DNA from: Pseudacidobacterium ailaaui
Lineage (GTDB): Bacteria > Acidobacteriota > Terriglobia > Terriglobales > Acidobacteriaceae
Direction: 5' to 3'
Assembly: GCF_000688455.1 (NCBI RefSeq)
Contig: NZ_JIAL01000001.1
Location: 3,503,001 to 3,567,000 of the forward strand
DNA length: 64,000 nucleotides
The notes beneath the pieces were generated by a model. The model was given only the letters and a program-made list of their open reading frames with translations. It made no database searches and had not been told where the DNA came from. The first letter of the stretch is position 1, and every line of letters begins with the position of its first letter. Made by a program: the position numbers and the translations under genes. This document shows, piece by piece, positions 1 to 9,320 of this stretch.

Positions 1-1158
1 CCGGGCTTCCGTGCTGGCAAGGTGCCTGAGTCAGTCATCCGAAAGAAGTTTTCCGACCTAATCCGGCAGGACGTGGTCGAGGCCGTGCTCCCTGCGCATT
101 TCCGCGAAGCCATTGACAAGGCGGGGCTGAGGCCAGTCTCGCAACCGCAGGTAACAGACCTTCATCTGGAAGAAGGGGAGCCGCTCCGATTCAAGGCTGT
201 TTTTGAGGTCGTTCCGGAATTTTCGATCGCGGGCTATCAGGATGTCCGTATTCCCCGACCCGATACCGAATTGACCGAATCCGAACTGAATGCCGAACTG
301 GAGCGCATTGTGGATTCGCGTTCGACGATGGAGCCGGTAACTGAAGATCGTCCGCTGGCAGATGGAGACTGGGCGCAGATTACCTTCCGCGGAGAATTCC
401 AGGGCGAAGAAGAACAACAGCCGATTAGCGGCGAGGACGTGCTGCTGGAAGTGGGCGGCCAGAACACGCTGCCCGCCTTCAACGATGCTTTACGCGGAGC
501 AAAACCAGGACAGCAACTCAAATTTGAAGTCGCCTATCCGGAGGATTTCGGAGAACGCCGGTTGGCTGGCAAAACCGTCTCGTACGAGATTGAAGTCAAG
601 GGAATCAAGAAAAAGGTGCGCCCCGAACTGAACGACGAACTTGCCAGAGAGTTTGGGGAGTATGAAGGCCTGGAAGACTTCAAGCAAAAGCTGAAGGAAC
701 ACCTGGCAAACGACAAGAAACGCAGGCTTGAGGCCGAGACCAAAGACAAGATTATCGAGACGTTACTCGGCAGATTCTCGTTCCCTGTTCCAGAATCACT
801 GGTGCAGCAGCAGGTGGACGCCAGGCTTGACCGGGGTCTTCGTGCTCTTGCGGCCCAGGGAATGCGCACCGACGATATGCGCAAACTCAACTTCGAGCGT
901 TTGCGAGAGGCCCAGCGGGATGCAGCCGTCAATGAAGTGAAGGGTTCCCTGCTGCTGGACCGCATTGCGGAGGAGGAAAAAGTTGAGGTCACAGATGCAG
1001 AACTGGACCGCGAACTGGAACTTTACTCCATGCAGACGCGCGAGCCACTGGAGAACCTACGTCGCCAATTGACGGAGAACGGTGGTATCGCTAGAATCCG
1101 TGAACAAATTCGTCGAGAAAAGACAGGCAATCTGCTTTATGAAAAGCTGACTGCTTAA
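1..1158 (+). CDS. tig: Trigger factor (ribosome-associated chaperone/PPIase), 5'-truncated
   Basis: Trigger factor binds the ribosome exit tunnel and shields nascent chains. The frame is open from base 1 and reads PGFRAGKVPESVIRKKF, the conserved ribosome-binding tail helix of the family (PGFRxGKxP). The true start is therefore left of the window, and the GTG at 22 is an internal valine. About 385 residues are visible: the end of the ribosome-binding domain, an FKBP-like PPIase domain at roughly residues 95-190 (DGDWAQITFRGEF, PGQQLKFEVAYPEDF), then the helical SurA-like C-terminal domain. It lies upstream of clpP and clpX in the common tig-clpP-clpX order. Only the N-terminus is missing. Confidence 0.96.
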   Translation, partial: PGFRAGKVPESVIRKKFSDLIRQDVVEAVLPAHFREAIDKAGLRPVSQPQVTDLHLEEGEPLRFKAVFEVVPEFSIAGYQDVRIPRPDTELTESELNAELERIVDSRSTMEPVTEDRPLADGDWAQITFRGEFQGEEEQQPISGEDVLLEVGGQNTLPAFNDALRGAKPGQQLKFEVAYPEDFGERRLAGKTVSYEIEVKGIKKKVRPELNDELAREFGEYEGLEDFKQKLKEHLANDKKRRLEAETKDKIIETLLGRFSFPVPESLVQQQVDARLDRGLRALAAQGMRTDDMRKLNFERLREAQRDAAVNEVKGSLLLDRIAEEEKVEVTDAELDRELELYSMQTREPLENLRRQLTENGGIARIREQIRREKTGNLLYEKLTA

Positions 1159-1302
1159 ACCCTTGCGTCCATGCGCTCCGTTTTGCTGGCCAGCAGCAGA
1201 GAATGGCAGCGATGATCCTTTTTCTGCTGCGGGGCCTGGCAAAGGACGGTAGGTCACAACAAAACCGAAAGCGATCCGGGAGGTCTCGTTCCCGGGGTAA
1301 GA

Positions 1303-1902
1303 GTGGAGAAGATGGCATTAGTACCCATGGTGATTGAGCAGACGAACCGGGGCGAGCGCGCCTACGATATTTATTCCCGTCTGCTGCGTGACAACATTAT
1401 TTTTCTGGGAACGCCGATTGACGATCAGGTGGCAAACCTGATCATCGCGCAGATGCTCTTCCTCTCGGCCGAGGATCCGGAGAAGGACATCCAGTTGTAC
1501 ATCAACTCCCCTGGCGGATCCATTACGGCAGGACTGGCCATCTATGACACAATGCAATTCATCAAGAACAATGTTGTGACCTATTGCATTGGACAGGCAG
1601 CGAGCATGGCAGCGACCCTGCTTCTGGCCGGGACCAAAGGGAAGCGTTTCGCGCTTCCAAACTCCCGCATTCTGATCCATCAGCCGTTAATGGGAGGACT
1701 TTCTGGCCAGGCAACCGACATTGATATTCATGCGCGAGAAATCATTCGCATCCGCGAAATTATGAATAAGCTGATGGCGAAACATACGGGGCAGCCCCTT
1801 GAGCGGATTGAACGCGACGTGGAGCGGGACTTCATCATGAACGCGCAACAAGCCAAGGAATATGGCATAGTGGATGAAATTATTGACAGGCCCCGAACCT
1901 GA
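1303..1902 (+). CDS. clpP: ATP-dependent Clp protease proteolytic subunit ClpP
   Basis: ClpP is the serine protease core (two stacked heptamer rings) that degrades proteins fed in by ClpX. Its length of 199 aa is normal. The catalytic triad can be read as Ser101 in GQAASMAA, His126 in ILIHQP and Asp176 in the second ERD of ERDVERD. The oligomer-typical segment [19 protein letters not shown] is intact. The start is ambiguous: GTG at 1303 has a GGGG five bases upstream, while ATG at 1312 gives the more usual family N-terminus MALVPMV. It lies 144 bp after tig and 39 bp before clpX, consistent with co-transcription. Confidence 0.97.
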   Translation: MEKMALVPMVIEQTNRGERAYDIYSRLLRDNIIFLGTPIDDQVANLIIAQMLFLSAEDPEKDIQLYINSPGGSITAGLAIYDTMQFIKNNVVTYCIGQAASMAATLLLAGTKGKRFALPNSRILIHQPLMGGLSGQATDIDIHAREIIRIREIMNKLMAKHTGQPLERIERDVERDFIMNAQQAKEYGIVDEIIDRPRT

Positions 1903-1941
1903 AAATGAGTAAAAAGTAGTATGCTTAGGAGCAGGTAGCAC

Positions 1942-3219
1942 ATGAAAACGCGCACGGGACCCGACGATGCTCTCCGCTGCTCGTTCTGCCATAAGTCGCA
2001 GGACGCTGTAGCAAAATTGATTTCCTCGCCAAGTGATTATCCGCGCGCGTACATCTGCGATGAATGCGTTGCGGTCTGCAACTCCATCCTGGAAGACGAC
2101 CGCGGAGAAACGCAGCAGGGTGCGGCGCCTCCGCACCTGCCGAAGCCGACTGAGGTCCGTGCCTTTCTGGATGAATACGTCATTGGCCAGGACCAGACCA
2201 AGAAAAAACTGGCCGTAGCAGTTTACAACCATTACAAGCGCATCCAGATGAACCGGATGCGCGGTAATGACGTGGAACTTACCAAGTCCAACATCCTGCT
2301 GGTAGGTCCGACGGGGAGTGGCAAGACGCTGCTGGCGCACACGCTGGCCAAGATGCTGGACGTTCCCTTTGCCATTGTCGATGCGACCACTCTGACGGAA
2401 GCCGGGTATGTGGGCGAGGATGTGGAAAACATTATCCTGAAGCTTCTTCAGGCCGCAGATGGCGACGTTGCCCGGGCCCAGACGGGAATCATCTACATTG
2501 ACGAAATCGACAAAATCGGCCGCAAGGACGAGAACCCATCGATTACGCGAGATGTGTCCGGTGAGGGCGTACAACAGGCGCTTCTGAAAATCCTGGAAGG
2601 GACGGTTGCCAATGTTCCGCCGCAGGGCGGGAGGAAGCATCCGCATCAGGAATTCACCCCCGTTGATACGACAAACATCCTCTTCATCTGCGGTGGCGCA
2701 TTCGTTGGCCTGGAGCGAGTGATTGCCCGTCGCATCGGGAAAAAGGCCCTTGGCTTCAAAGCACTGGCTGAAACGGAGCAGACAGAGTCCGGCAGCATAA
2801 GGCCCACACGCGACGCCGAATTGCTGCGGCAGGCCGAGCCACAGGACTTGATTAAATTCGGACTGATTCCGGAGTTTGTAGGACGGCTGCCAGTCATCGG
2901 GATTTTGGATGAGCTCGATGAGGCTGCGCTGGTAGAAATTCTGACAAAGCCACGCAATGCCATCCTGAAGCAGTATCAAAAACTCTTTGAGTACGAAGGC
3001 GTTCGACTGCACTTTACAGAAGATGCAGTCCGCGCAATTGCGCAGGAGGCCCTGCACCGTAAGGTTGGCGCGCGCGGCCTGCGCATGATTCTTGAAGAGC
3101 TGATGCTCGACCTCATGTATCACCTGCCCAGCAGCAAGAAGGTGAAGGACCTTGAAATTACCGCTGAAATGGTGAAGAACCGCGATCTTTCGATTACGCT
3201 GCTGGAAAAAGCAGGCTAA
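1942..3219 (+). CDS. clpX: ATP-dependent Clp protease ATP-binding subunit ClpX
   Basis: ClpX is the AAA+ hexameric unfoldase that delivers tagged substrates to ClpP. The 425-aa product starts with a four-cysteine zinc-binding domain (Cys13, Cys16, Cys39, Cys42). Walker A is GPTGSGKT at 122-129, the pore loop GYVGED at about 155-160 and Walker B IIYIDEID with Asp187-Glu188. A LGF tripeptide near residue 270 matches the ClpP-docking loop. The start follows AGGAGCAGG about 7 bases upstream. It is the last gene of the tig-clpP-clpX group and is followed by a rho-independent terminator. Confidence 0.98.
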   Translation: MKTRTGPDDALRCSFCHKSQDAVAKLISSPSDYPRAYICDECVAVCNSILEDDRGETQQGAAPPHLPKPTEVRAFLDEYVIGQDQTKKKLAVAVYNHYKRIQMNRMRGNDVELTKSNILLVGPTGSGKTLLAHTLAKMLDVPFAIVDATTLTEAGYVGEDVENIILKLLQAADGDVARAQTGIIYIDEIDKIGRKDENPSITRDVSGEGVQQALLKILEGTVANVPPQGGRKHPHQEFTPVDTTNILFICGGAFVGLERVIARRIGKKALGFKALAETEQTESGSIRPTRDAELLRQAEPQDLIKFGLIPEFVGRLPVIGILDELDEAALVEILTKPRNAILKQYQKLFEYEGVRLHFTEDAVRAIAQEALHRKVGARGLRMILEELMLDLMYHLPSSKKVKDLEITAEMVKNRDLSITLLEKAG

Positions 3220-3240
3220 TACAACAGAACAGTTCGTAGA

Positions 3241-3268
3241 AAAGGCCCTCGGCAGAGGGCCTTTTTCT
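3241..3268 (+). terminator. Rho-independent terminator after clpX
   Basis: The sequence AAGGCCCTC-ggca-GAGGGCCTT forms a 9-bp perfect stem followed by a T-rich run. It sits 22 bases after the clpX stop and just before the end of the convergent nadB gene, so it may serve both directions. Confidence 0.85.
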
Positions 3269-3277
3269 TCTCTTAGC

Positions 3278-4825
3278 TCAGGACCACTCTATCTCGCTGC
3301 CCTTTCTGAGCACTGAGTGCTTTTGAAAGCGGGCATCGTCTCGCTTGGGATAGTCATTTCTGAAGTGCGCGCCGCGACTTTCCTCGCGGGCCAGCGCAGA
3401 TTTTACAATCAGATCCGCCACGATGTGGAGGTTCCGTAGCTCAAGGCAGGGTCGGTCTTGTGCTGAAGGCAGGCGATCCTGCATGTCGAGCAACTCCCCG
3501 GCCGCTTCTTTCAATCCGCCGGCATCTCGCAGCAGACCGGCCTTTTGCCACATAGTTTGCTGTAATTGCTGTAACAGAATGCTGCTGTCTTCCGCAGGCA
3601 GGGAAGGAAGTTCTGTGCTGTCAGAGTCTGGCGCGGAGACCAGGTCAGGCTCATGGCGCATCGCCTCAGCCGCGCGTGCGCCGAAGACAAGGCCTTCCAG
3701 CAACGAATTGCTGGCCAGACGGTTGGCGCCGTGGACCCCGGTGCAGGCGGCCTCGCCCGCAGCGTAGAGGCGCCGGAGTGATGACCGCCCATCAATGTCT
3801 GTCCGGACGCCTCCCATCAGGTAATGGGCAGCAGGACGTACTGGGACAAGGTCGCGGCCCAGATGCAGGGCATAACGGGAGAGAAAGGCAGAAATACCGG
3901 GAAAACGCTGGTTGAGGTCAATTCCCTTCACATGCCTCATGTCGAGATAGACGGGCAGAGTCTCCCCGTCGGGGCCGATTCCCTCCTGTGTGATGGCGCG
4001 GGCCACAACGTCACGTGGTGCCAACTCAAGCAACGGATGATAGCGATCCATGAAGCGTTCGCCCTTGGCGTTCCGCAGATATGCTCCCTCGCCACGCAGC
4101 GCCTCGGAGAGTAGAAAGCGGGGCGCTCCAGGCAGACTGAATGCAGTGGGATGGAACTGATAGAACTCCATATCAGAGATTTCAGCTCCGGCACGGTAGG
4201 CCATCGCGATACCATCTCCGGTGGCCACGGCGGGATTCGTGGTATCGCTGTAAACCTGGCCTGCTCCGCCACTTGCGAGCAGAACTGCTCGGGCCGGGAT
4301 CCGGCAAAGCTGGCCCCTGGGATTCAGGACTGTAAGACCAGTGACTTCTTCTCTTTCAACGAGCAGATCCACACACATTGTCCATTCAAGGAGCTTGATG
4401 TTCGGCGTAGCGCGTGCACGGGCGAGCAAAGAGCGGCCAATTTCCGCACCCGTAGCATCGCCATGCGCATGAAGAATACGATTGCGGCTGTGCGCACCTT
4501 CGCGGGTGAGCATCAGTCTACCGTTTTCGCGGTCAAATCCTGTGCCCCAGGCCAGAAGTTCTTCCACACGACGTGGTCCTTCTTCCACCAGCACCTTTGC
4601 GGCCTCGCGATTCACAAGACCATCGCCAGCGCTGAGGGTATCTTCAAGATGCAGCGCGACATCTTCTTCACCTCCCAGTGCAACAGCGATGCCTCCCTGA
4701 GCATAGTGCGTATTGGATTCGCCCAGCTGCTCTTTGGTAATCACCAGAACGCGGCCTGCATCTGCAAGCCCAATGGCGGCGCGCAGGCCAGCGATCCCCG
4801 CGCCTACAACAACAAAATCTGCCAT
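3278..4825 (-). CDS. nadB: L-aspartate oxidase (NAD biosynthesis)
   Basis: NadB is an FAD enzyme that oxidises L-aspartate to iminoaspartate, the first step of de novo NAD synthesis. The N-terminus carries the FAD-binding strand MADFVVVGAGIAGLRAA (GxGxxG). SNTHYAQGGIAVAL and the C-terminal signature with HYLMGGVRTD and GVHGANRLASNSLLEG are typical of the fumarate reductase/aspartate oxidase family. The product is about 515 aa. The start at 4825 was chosen because the Rossmann strand begins there; an ATG at 4843 in the same frame is the alternative, and neither has a clear Shine-Dalgarno. nadA and nadC are not in the window. It is divergent from aroB. Confidence 0.95.
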   Translation of the reverse strand: MADFVVVGAGIAGLRAAIGLADAGRVLVITKEQLGESNTHYAQGGIAVALGGEEDVALHLEDTLSAGDGLVNREAAKVLVEEGPRRVEELLAWGTGFDRENGRLMLTREGAHSRNRILHAHGDATGAEIGRSLLARARATPNIKLLEWTMCVDLLVEREEVTGLTVLNPRGQLCRIPARAVLLASGGAGQVYSDTTNPAVATGDGIAMAYRAGAEISDMEFYQFHPTAFSLPGAPRFLLSEALRGEGAYLRNAKGERFMDRYHPLLELAPRDVVARAITQEGIGPDGETLPVYLDMRHVKGIDLNQRFPGISAFLSRYALHLGRDLVPVRPAAHYLMGGVRTDIDGRSSLRRLYAAGEAACTGVHGANRLASNSLLEGLVFGARAAEAMRHEPDLVSAPDSDSTELPSLPAEDSSILLQQLQQTMWQKAGLLRDAGGLKEAAGELLDMQDRLPSAQDRPCLELRNLHIVADLIVKSALAREESRGAHFRNDYPKRDDARFQKHSVLRKGSEIEWS

Positions 4826-4866
4826 AACGTTTGAGGCTATCATGACTGCGATACGATGAAAGAAGC

Positions 4867-5952
4867 GTGCGCACGATCAAAATAAAAACAGCCTCCGCAG
4901 AGTATCCCGTGTATGTCGGCAGCGGGCTACTCAAGGACCTTTACAGAAAACTGCCGAAACAAAGGCGCATCTTCGTCCTGACCTCACCGGAGATCTGGGG
5001 CCTATGGTCGAAGCGCTTCCTTGCATCCTTCCCGCCGAACGCGCAACCTGTGACACTGTTTCTCCCGCCGGGTGAGCAGCAGAAGAGGATGGCGCAGGTG
5101 GAACGGCTGGCCACCGAGCTCTCTGACGCTGGGGCCGATCGCGGCTCAATACTGATTGCTTTCGGCGGCGGAATTGTGGGGGACTTGGGGGGATTTCTTG
5201 CGGCCATCTATATGCGCGGAATGGATTATGTGCAGATTCCGTCTACGCTGCTGGCACAAGTTGACTCTTCCGTCGGCGGAAAGACTGGTGTGAATCTCAC
5301 TACAGGAAAGAACCTCGTAGGCAGCTTCCATCATCCGCTTGCAGTGTACGCGGACGTTGACCTGCTGCAGACACTCCCGGAACGCGAGCTGCGTGCAGGG
5401 CTTTTTGAGAGCATCAAGGCAGGCGTCATCCGCGATGCAAAGCTCTTTCGCTTTATGGAGCGCCATCGTCCTGAGGTGCTTGGACGGGACACTCAGGCCC
5501 TGGAACATGTGATTGCGGCCTCGATCCGTATGAAGGCTGAAGTGGTTGGACTGGATGAGCGTGAGTCAGGCCTGCGGATGATCCTGAATTTTGGGCATAC
5601 GCTTGGTCATGCGATTGAGGCAGTCACCCACTACCGGAAACTCCTGCATGGAGAAGCCATTGCCTGGGGCATGATTGCAGCCGTGCATCTGGCCAAGGCG
5701 CGCAAAACAGTCACGCCTGAGGAGGCGGCCCGGATCAGCGCGGTCATCCACAGTTATGGACCGCTGCCGCCCTTCCGTGCCAGTGCGCAAAAACTAGTGG
5801 AGGCGACCGGGCGCGACAAGAAAAACCGCTTCGGCGTGCGGCGGTTTATTTTGCCAGTTGGCATTGGAGATTCGCAGGTCATAGAAGATGTAACCGACGC
5901 TGAACTTTTTTCCGCATCACAGTGGATGCTCAACCAGGCACGGAAAGCATAA
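4867..5952 (+). CDS. aroB: 3-dehydroquinate synthase
   Basis: AroB converts DAHP to 3-dehydroquinate, the second step of the shikimate pathway, using NAD and a divalent metal. The 361-aa product shows the NAD/substrate core [19 protein letters not shown], the segment [20 protein letters not shown] and the metal-binding GHTLGHAIE. It starts with GTG at 4867. Only 41 bp (23 bp if the longer nadB start is used) separate it from the divergent nadB, so at least one promoter must lie inside a coding region. Its TAA stop overlaps the next ATG by one base (TAATG), which indicates translational coupling with the methyltransferase gene. Confidence 0.97.
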   Translation: MRTIKIKTASAEYPVYVGSGLLKDLYRKLPKQRRIFVLTSPEIWGLWSKRFLASFPPNAQPVTLFLPPGEQQKRMAQVERLATELSDAGADRGSILIAFGGGIVGDLGGFLAAIYMRGMDYVQIPSTLLAQVDSSVGGKTGVNLTTGKNLVGSFHHPLAVYADVDLLQTLPERELRAGLFESIKAGVIRDAKLFRFMERHRPEVLGRDTQALEHVIAASIRMKAEVVGLDERESGLRMILNFGHTLGHAIEAVTHYRKLLHGEAIAWGMIAAVHLAKARKTVTPEEAARISAVIHSYGPLPPFRASAQKLVEATGRDKKNRFGVRRFILPVGIGDSQVIEDVTDAELFSASQWMLNQARKA

Positions 5953-6692
5953 TGGCCACACACGGAGCACAACCCGCGGGCAGCACAGACGCCTCCAGCG
6001 CCGCACATGCGGTACGCCGGATGTTTGATGACATTGCCCCCCGCTATGACCTGCTGAACCATGTTCTTTCCTGCAAGATTGACAGCCTCTGGTGGCGACG
6101 TACGGCGCGTACTTTTCAAGGCATCCTCTCCCGCCCGGAAGCAGCAGTCCTGGACATCTGCTGTGGAACAGGGGACATGACGCTGGCACTGCTGCGTCTG
6201 CGTCCCCAAAATGGACGCCCCATATTGGCCGCCGACTTTTCCCACCAGATGCTGACACGGGGCAGGGCGAAGCTGAAAGACAAGAATGCCATCGTAGTGG
6301 AAGCCGATGCCCTGCATTTGCCCCTGCCCGACCATTCTCTGGACCTGATTACCACTGCGTTCGGCTTCCGCAACCTGGCAAATTACCGTGCCGGACTGGA
6401 AGAATTTTATCGCGTGCTCAAACCGGGTGGTCAGATTGGGATCCTGGACTTTAGTGAACCCGGCGGTATTTCAGGCAAATTGTATGCGTTTTATTTCCGC
6501 CGGATACTGCCCAGGATTGGTTCCCTGCTCTCGGGCAATTCCGCCGCCTATGCATATCTTCCGGCTTCAGTCCATCGTTTCCCTCCCCCCGAAGAAATGC
6601 TGGCGCTGATGGAAAGCAGCGGGTTTTCAGAGGTCAGCTGGAAGCCATACAGCTTTGGCATTGCGGGGCTGTACCGCGGTATGAAACCCTAA
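5952..6692 (+). CDS. menG: Demethylmenaquinone methyltransferase (UbiE/MenG family)
   Basis: This SAM-dependent enzyme methylates demethylmenaquinone, the last step of menaquinone synthesis (or the ubiquinone counterpart). It shows the UbiE N-terminal signature MFDDIAPRYDLLNHVLS, SAM motif I VLDICCGTGDMTLALL, the conserved AFGFRNLANYRAGLEEFYRVLKPGG and the C-terminal YLPASVHRFPPPEEMLALMESSGF. The start at 5952 was chosen because it forms TAATG with the aroB stop; in-frame codons further upstream would run into aroB. Length is 246 aa, normal for the family. The menaquinone assignment rests on the likely acidobacterial host. Confidence 0.93.
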   Translation: MATHGAQPAGSTDASSAAHAVRRMFDDIAPRYDLLNHVLSCKIDSLWWRRTARTFQGILSRPEAAVLDICCGTGDMTLALLRLRPQNGRPILAADFSHQMLTRGRAKLKDKNAIVVEADALHLPLPDHSLDLITTAFGFRNLANYRAGLEEFYRVLKPGGQIGILDFSEPGGISGKLYAFYFRRILPRIGSLLSGNSAAYAYLPASVHRFPPPEEMLALMESSGFSEVSWKPYSFGIAGLYRGMKP

Positions 6693-6697
6693 AGAGG

Positions 6698-8128
6698 ATG
6701 CAGGCCACGACTGTTCATGCTGCTCATCGTGCTAGCGCTGAAAAGCGCTCTGCTGCCATTGTGTCTGTGCTGGCAGCAACCTTGATGACGCTCCTGAAAA
6801 TCGCAACCGGCCTGCTGACCGGAAGCCTCGGAATGCTCTCGGACGCGGCACATTCCGGAATTGACCTGGCCGGTGCAGGACTCACTTTTCTTTCTGTGCG
6901 CGTCTCAGACCGGCCAGCAGACGAAAACCACCCTTACGGCCATGGCAAGATTGAAAACGTCTCTGCCTTTGTTGAGACCTTTCTGATGCTGGCTTCCAGC
7001 CTCTGGATCACGTACGAGGCCGTGGAGCGCATTTTCTTTCATCCGATCGATCTTCGCTACTCCTTCTGGCCGCTGGCCGTGCTGGCGCTTTCCATGAGCG
7101 TAGATTACTGGCGCTCCAAACAGTTGATGGCTGCTGCAAACCGTTATGGAAGTCAGGCACTGGAGGCCGATGCACTGCATTTCCGGTCCGACATCTGGTC
7201 GAGCGCAGCCGTCTTTATCGGGCTTTCAGCATCATGGCTCGGTGCAAAGCTGGGGATTCCGCAATTGCGCCTGGCCGACGCCATTGCTGCGATCTGCGTT
7301 TCCCTGATGATCCTCTACTTCGGATGGAAGCTGGCACGGCGCACAGTGTCAGAGCTGGTGGACGCCATTCCACCGGAGACGCGGCGCCGAGTCCTCTATG
7401 AGTTGCGGCATACTCCAGGCGTGCTGGCCGTAGACCGCGCGCGGATGAGGCGTTCCGGCAACTCCTACTTTGCCGACTTCACGCTTTCCCTGCCGCGTCA
7501 GATGACTTTTCAGCACTCGGAACAACTGGTCAAGGATGCAACTGCGGCCGTCCAGCGGGTCCTGCCCGATGCAGATGTGGTGATTCATACAGTGCCGCGC
7601 CCTTCTGTGGCTGAAAGCATCTTTGATAAAGTAAGGGCCGTCGCCGCACGAAATAATGTCCTGCTGCACGATGTCAGCATCCAGTCCGTGGACGGAAAGC
7701 TGCGGGTGGAACAGCACATTGAAGTGGCCGAAGACATGCCACTGCTTAAGGCCCATCAGTTTGTCCGGCGCATCGAAGAGGAGATCCGACGCGACCTTCC
7801 GCAGGTGGAAGCGGTACTGACACATATTGAAAGTGAGCCGGCAACGATAGAACAGACGGAAGTGGTGGCAAGCCAGCGCGCCATTGAAGAGCAGCTTCGA
7901 CATGCTGCAGATCGGCTGCCCGAGATCCTGGACATTCACGAAATTGCAGTCAGACGCATAGGAGACAAAATTCAGGTCTCATGCCACTGCACACTTCCTG
8001 ATGAGATGGACATGCACCGGGTGCATGAGGTCATTACGGCGCTGGAAGACCGCTTCAAGATAGAGTGCCCGGAAGTTTATCGGGTCTTGATTCATCCGGA
8101 ACCAGCTTCTGACAACCAGCATCACTAA
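6698..8128 (+). CDS. Cation diffusion facilitator (CDF) metal efflux protein with long tail
   Basis: This is an inner-membrane CDF transporter that exports divalent metals (Zn, Fe, Mn or Co type; the metal cannot be read) against protons. The first ~220 residues hold the transmembrane part with LLTGSLGMLSDAAHSGIDL (metal-site Asp on TM2), HPYGHGKIENVSAF and ALEADALHFRSDIWSS (TM5). The 476-aa length exceeds the usual ~300. The cytosolic tail appears to contain two or three repeats of the ferredoxin-like dimerisation fold, each ending in a hydrophobic-His segment (DADVVIHTVP, VEAVLTHIE, VYRVLIHPEP). It begins 5 bp after the methyltransferase gene. Confidence 0.9.
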   Translation: MQATTVHAAHRASAEKRSAAIVSVLAATLMTLLKIATGLLTGSLGMLSDAAHSGIDLAGAGLTFLSVRVSDRPADENHPYGHGKIENVSAFVETFLMLASSLWITYEAVERIFFHPIDLRYSFWPLAVLALSMSVDYWRSKQLMAAANRYGSQALEADALHFRSDIWSSAAVFIGLSASWLGAKLGIPQLRLADAIAAICVSLMILYFGWKLARRTVSELVDAIPPETRRRVLYELRHTPGVLAVDRARMRRSGNSYFADFTLSLPRQMTFQHSEQLVKDATAAVQRVLPDADVVIHTVPRPSVAESIFDKVRAVAARNNVLLHDVSIQSVDGKLRVEQHIEVAEDMPLLKAHQFVRRIEEEIRRDLPQVEAVLTHIESEPATIEQTEVVASQRAIEEQLRHAADRLPEILDIHEIAVRRIGDKIQVSCHCTLPDEMDMHRVHEVITALEDRFKIECPEVYRVLIHPEPASDNQHH

Positions 8129-8145
8129 TAGGAAAAGGAAAATCG

Positions 8146-8562
8146 ATGATTGCAAGTGCAGAATGGAAGCAAGAAATGCTCTTCGATGGCCGCTCACAGA
8201 GCGGACATTCCATCCACTTTGATGCCAGCCCAGACCATGCCGCGGGACCAAGCCCGATGGAAGCGGTGCTGGCTGCCCTTTGTGGATGCACATCCGTCGA
8301 CGTGGTGAGCATCCTGCAGAAAAAGCGCGAGCCCTTTACCAGCCTTGTGGTGTCGGCTGAAGCAAAACAGGCAGATGAGGCCCCTCGCGTCTTCACGCAC
8401 ATCAAACTTGTCTACAGAGTTGGAGGAAATGTCTCGCGCAAGGCCGTAGAAGATGCTGTGGCGCTCTCCAAGAACAAATATTGTTCCGTTTCAAAGATGC
8501 TTGAAAAAAGCGCAACGATTGAGTTCGTCATTGAATATGCGGACGGAGAGCCTCGTCCATGA
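8146..8562 (+). CDS. OsmC/Ohr family protein
   Basis: OsmC-fold proteins are small dimeric thiol peroxidases or related redox proteins. The 138-aa product contains both signature cysteines, one in ALCGCTSVDVVSIL (around residue 45) and one in NKYCSVSKML (around residue 112). The spacing resembles the YhfA-like OsmC branch more than the organic hydroperoxide resistance proteins. GGAAAAGGAA precedes the ATG. The 3' end overlaps the next gene by ATGA, so the PASTA gene is translationally coupled. The substrate is not evident. Confidence 0.9.
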   Translation: MIASAEWKQEMLFDGRSQSGHSIHFDASPDHAAGPSPMEAVLAALCGCTSVDVVSILQKKREPFTSLVVSAEAKQADEAPRVFTHIKLVYRVGGNVSRKAVEDAVALSKNKYCSVSKMLEKSATIEFVIEYADGEPRP

Positions 8563-9320
8563 CGCGCCTGTTCCGGATGGCACTGCTGCTTCTGCTGCTG
8601 TGCGTTGTAGCGTTGGTATCAGCCATTACTACAATGCACTTTGCCATTCATGGGGCCGAAGTCCAGGTTCCTGACCTTCGCGGCTTGAGTGTGGCCGATG
8701 CCATACGCAAGGCCGCTTCTCTCGACCTGAGCCTGAGTATTGACAACCGTTTTTACAGTGCCGAAATGCCGGAGGGCCGTGTGCTGACGCAGTCTCCAGC
8801 GCCGGGAACAGTGGTGCGGCGCGAATGGCGAGTACGTGTAACGCAAAGCCTCGGTCCGCAACGCATTCCTGTCCCCAACGTGATTGGGCAGCAGGAGCGC
8901 GAAGCAACGATTACCATGCGGCGTGACGGGCTGGACCTTGGAAACGTGGCCAGGATGCCGTTTGCGAACGTTCCGGAAGGAACGGTGATCGCGCAGAACC
9001 CTCCAGCCAATGCAGAAGGCGTGGAACGCCCCAGCCTCAGTCTCCTGGTGGCAGACAGTTCTGCTGCGGAAACAAATGCTTACGTAATGCCGGACTTCAC
9101 AGGACAGCTCTATCCGGCCGCATCAGCGGCCATTCTTCGGGCAGGACTGAAACTTGCTCCTGTAACAGATGTTCCAGCCAGCGTCCCGGCTGTTTCAGCG
9201 GCTGGATCTGCACAGGCCCCTGTTGCCCCACTTCCACCGGGCAGTGTGATTGCACAAAACCCGCCAGCAGGGCATTATGTCGATGCAAATATTCCGATAC
9301 AGCTTACGGTAGTCCATTAA
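8559..9320 (+). CDS. Membrane-anchored PASTA-domain protein
   Basis: The 253-aa protein has a single N-terminal hydrophobic helix (about residues 7-26, MALLLLLLCVVALVSAITT) and then an extracytoplasmic part with three PASTA repeats. These are recognisable by VPDLRGLSVADAI, VPNVIGQQEREA and MPDFTGQLYPAA, each closing with a QSPAPG/QNPPA motif. PASTA domains bind peptidoglycan stem peptides or beta-lactams, usually on Ser/Thr kinases or PBPs; here neither kinase nor transpeptidase is attached. An Ala/Pro-rich linker separates the halves of the last repeat. The 3' end overlaps the end of the convergent rsmB by 17 bp. A role in cell-wall sensing is inference. Confidence 0.88.
   Translation: MTRLFRMALLLLLLCVVALVSAITTMHFAIHGAEVQVPDLRGLSVADAIRKAASLDLSLSIDNRFYSAEMPEGRVLTQSPAPGTVVRREWRVRVTQSLGPQRIPVPNVIGQQEREATITMRRDGLDLGNVARMPFANVPEGTVIAQNPPANAEGVERPSLSLLVADSSAAETNAYVMPDFTGQLYPAASAAILRAGLKLAPVTDVPASVPAVSAAGSAQAPVAPLPPGSVIAQNPPAGHYVDANIPIQLTVVH

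Noticed and set aside
22-24. GTG as the start of trigger factor
   Set aside because: The frame upstream to base 1 encodes the conserved PGFRAGK segment, so the codon is internal.
1159-1302. Hairpin between tig and clpP as terminator
   Set aside because: An imperfect GCAGCAG/CTGCTGC fold is visible, but no U-run follows, and the genes are normally co-transcribed.
1687-3123. 478-codon open frame antisense to clpX
   Set aside because: It mirrors clpX, which has all catalytic motifs; the antisense product shows no domain and results from codon-position bias.
4151-4834. 227-codon frame opposite nadB
   Set aside because: Antisense to a well-supported gene and without recognisable domains.
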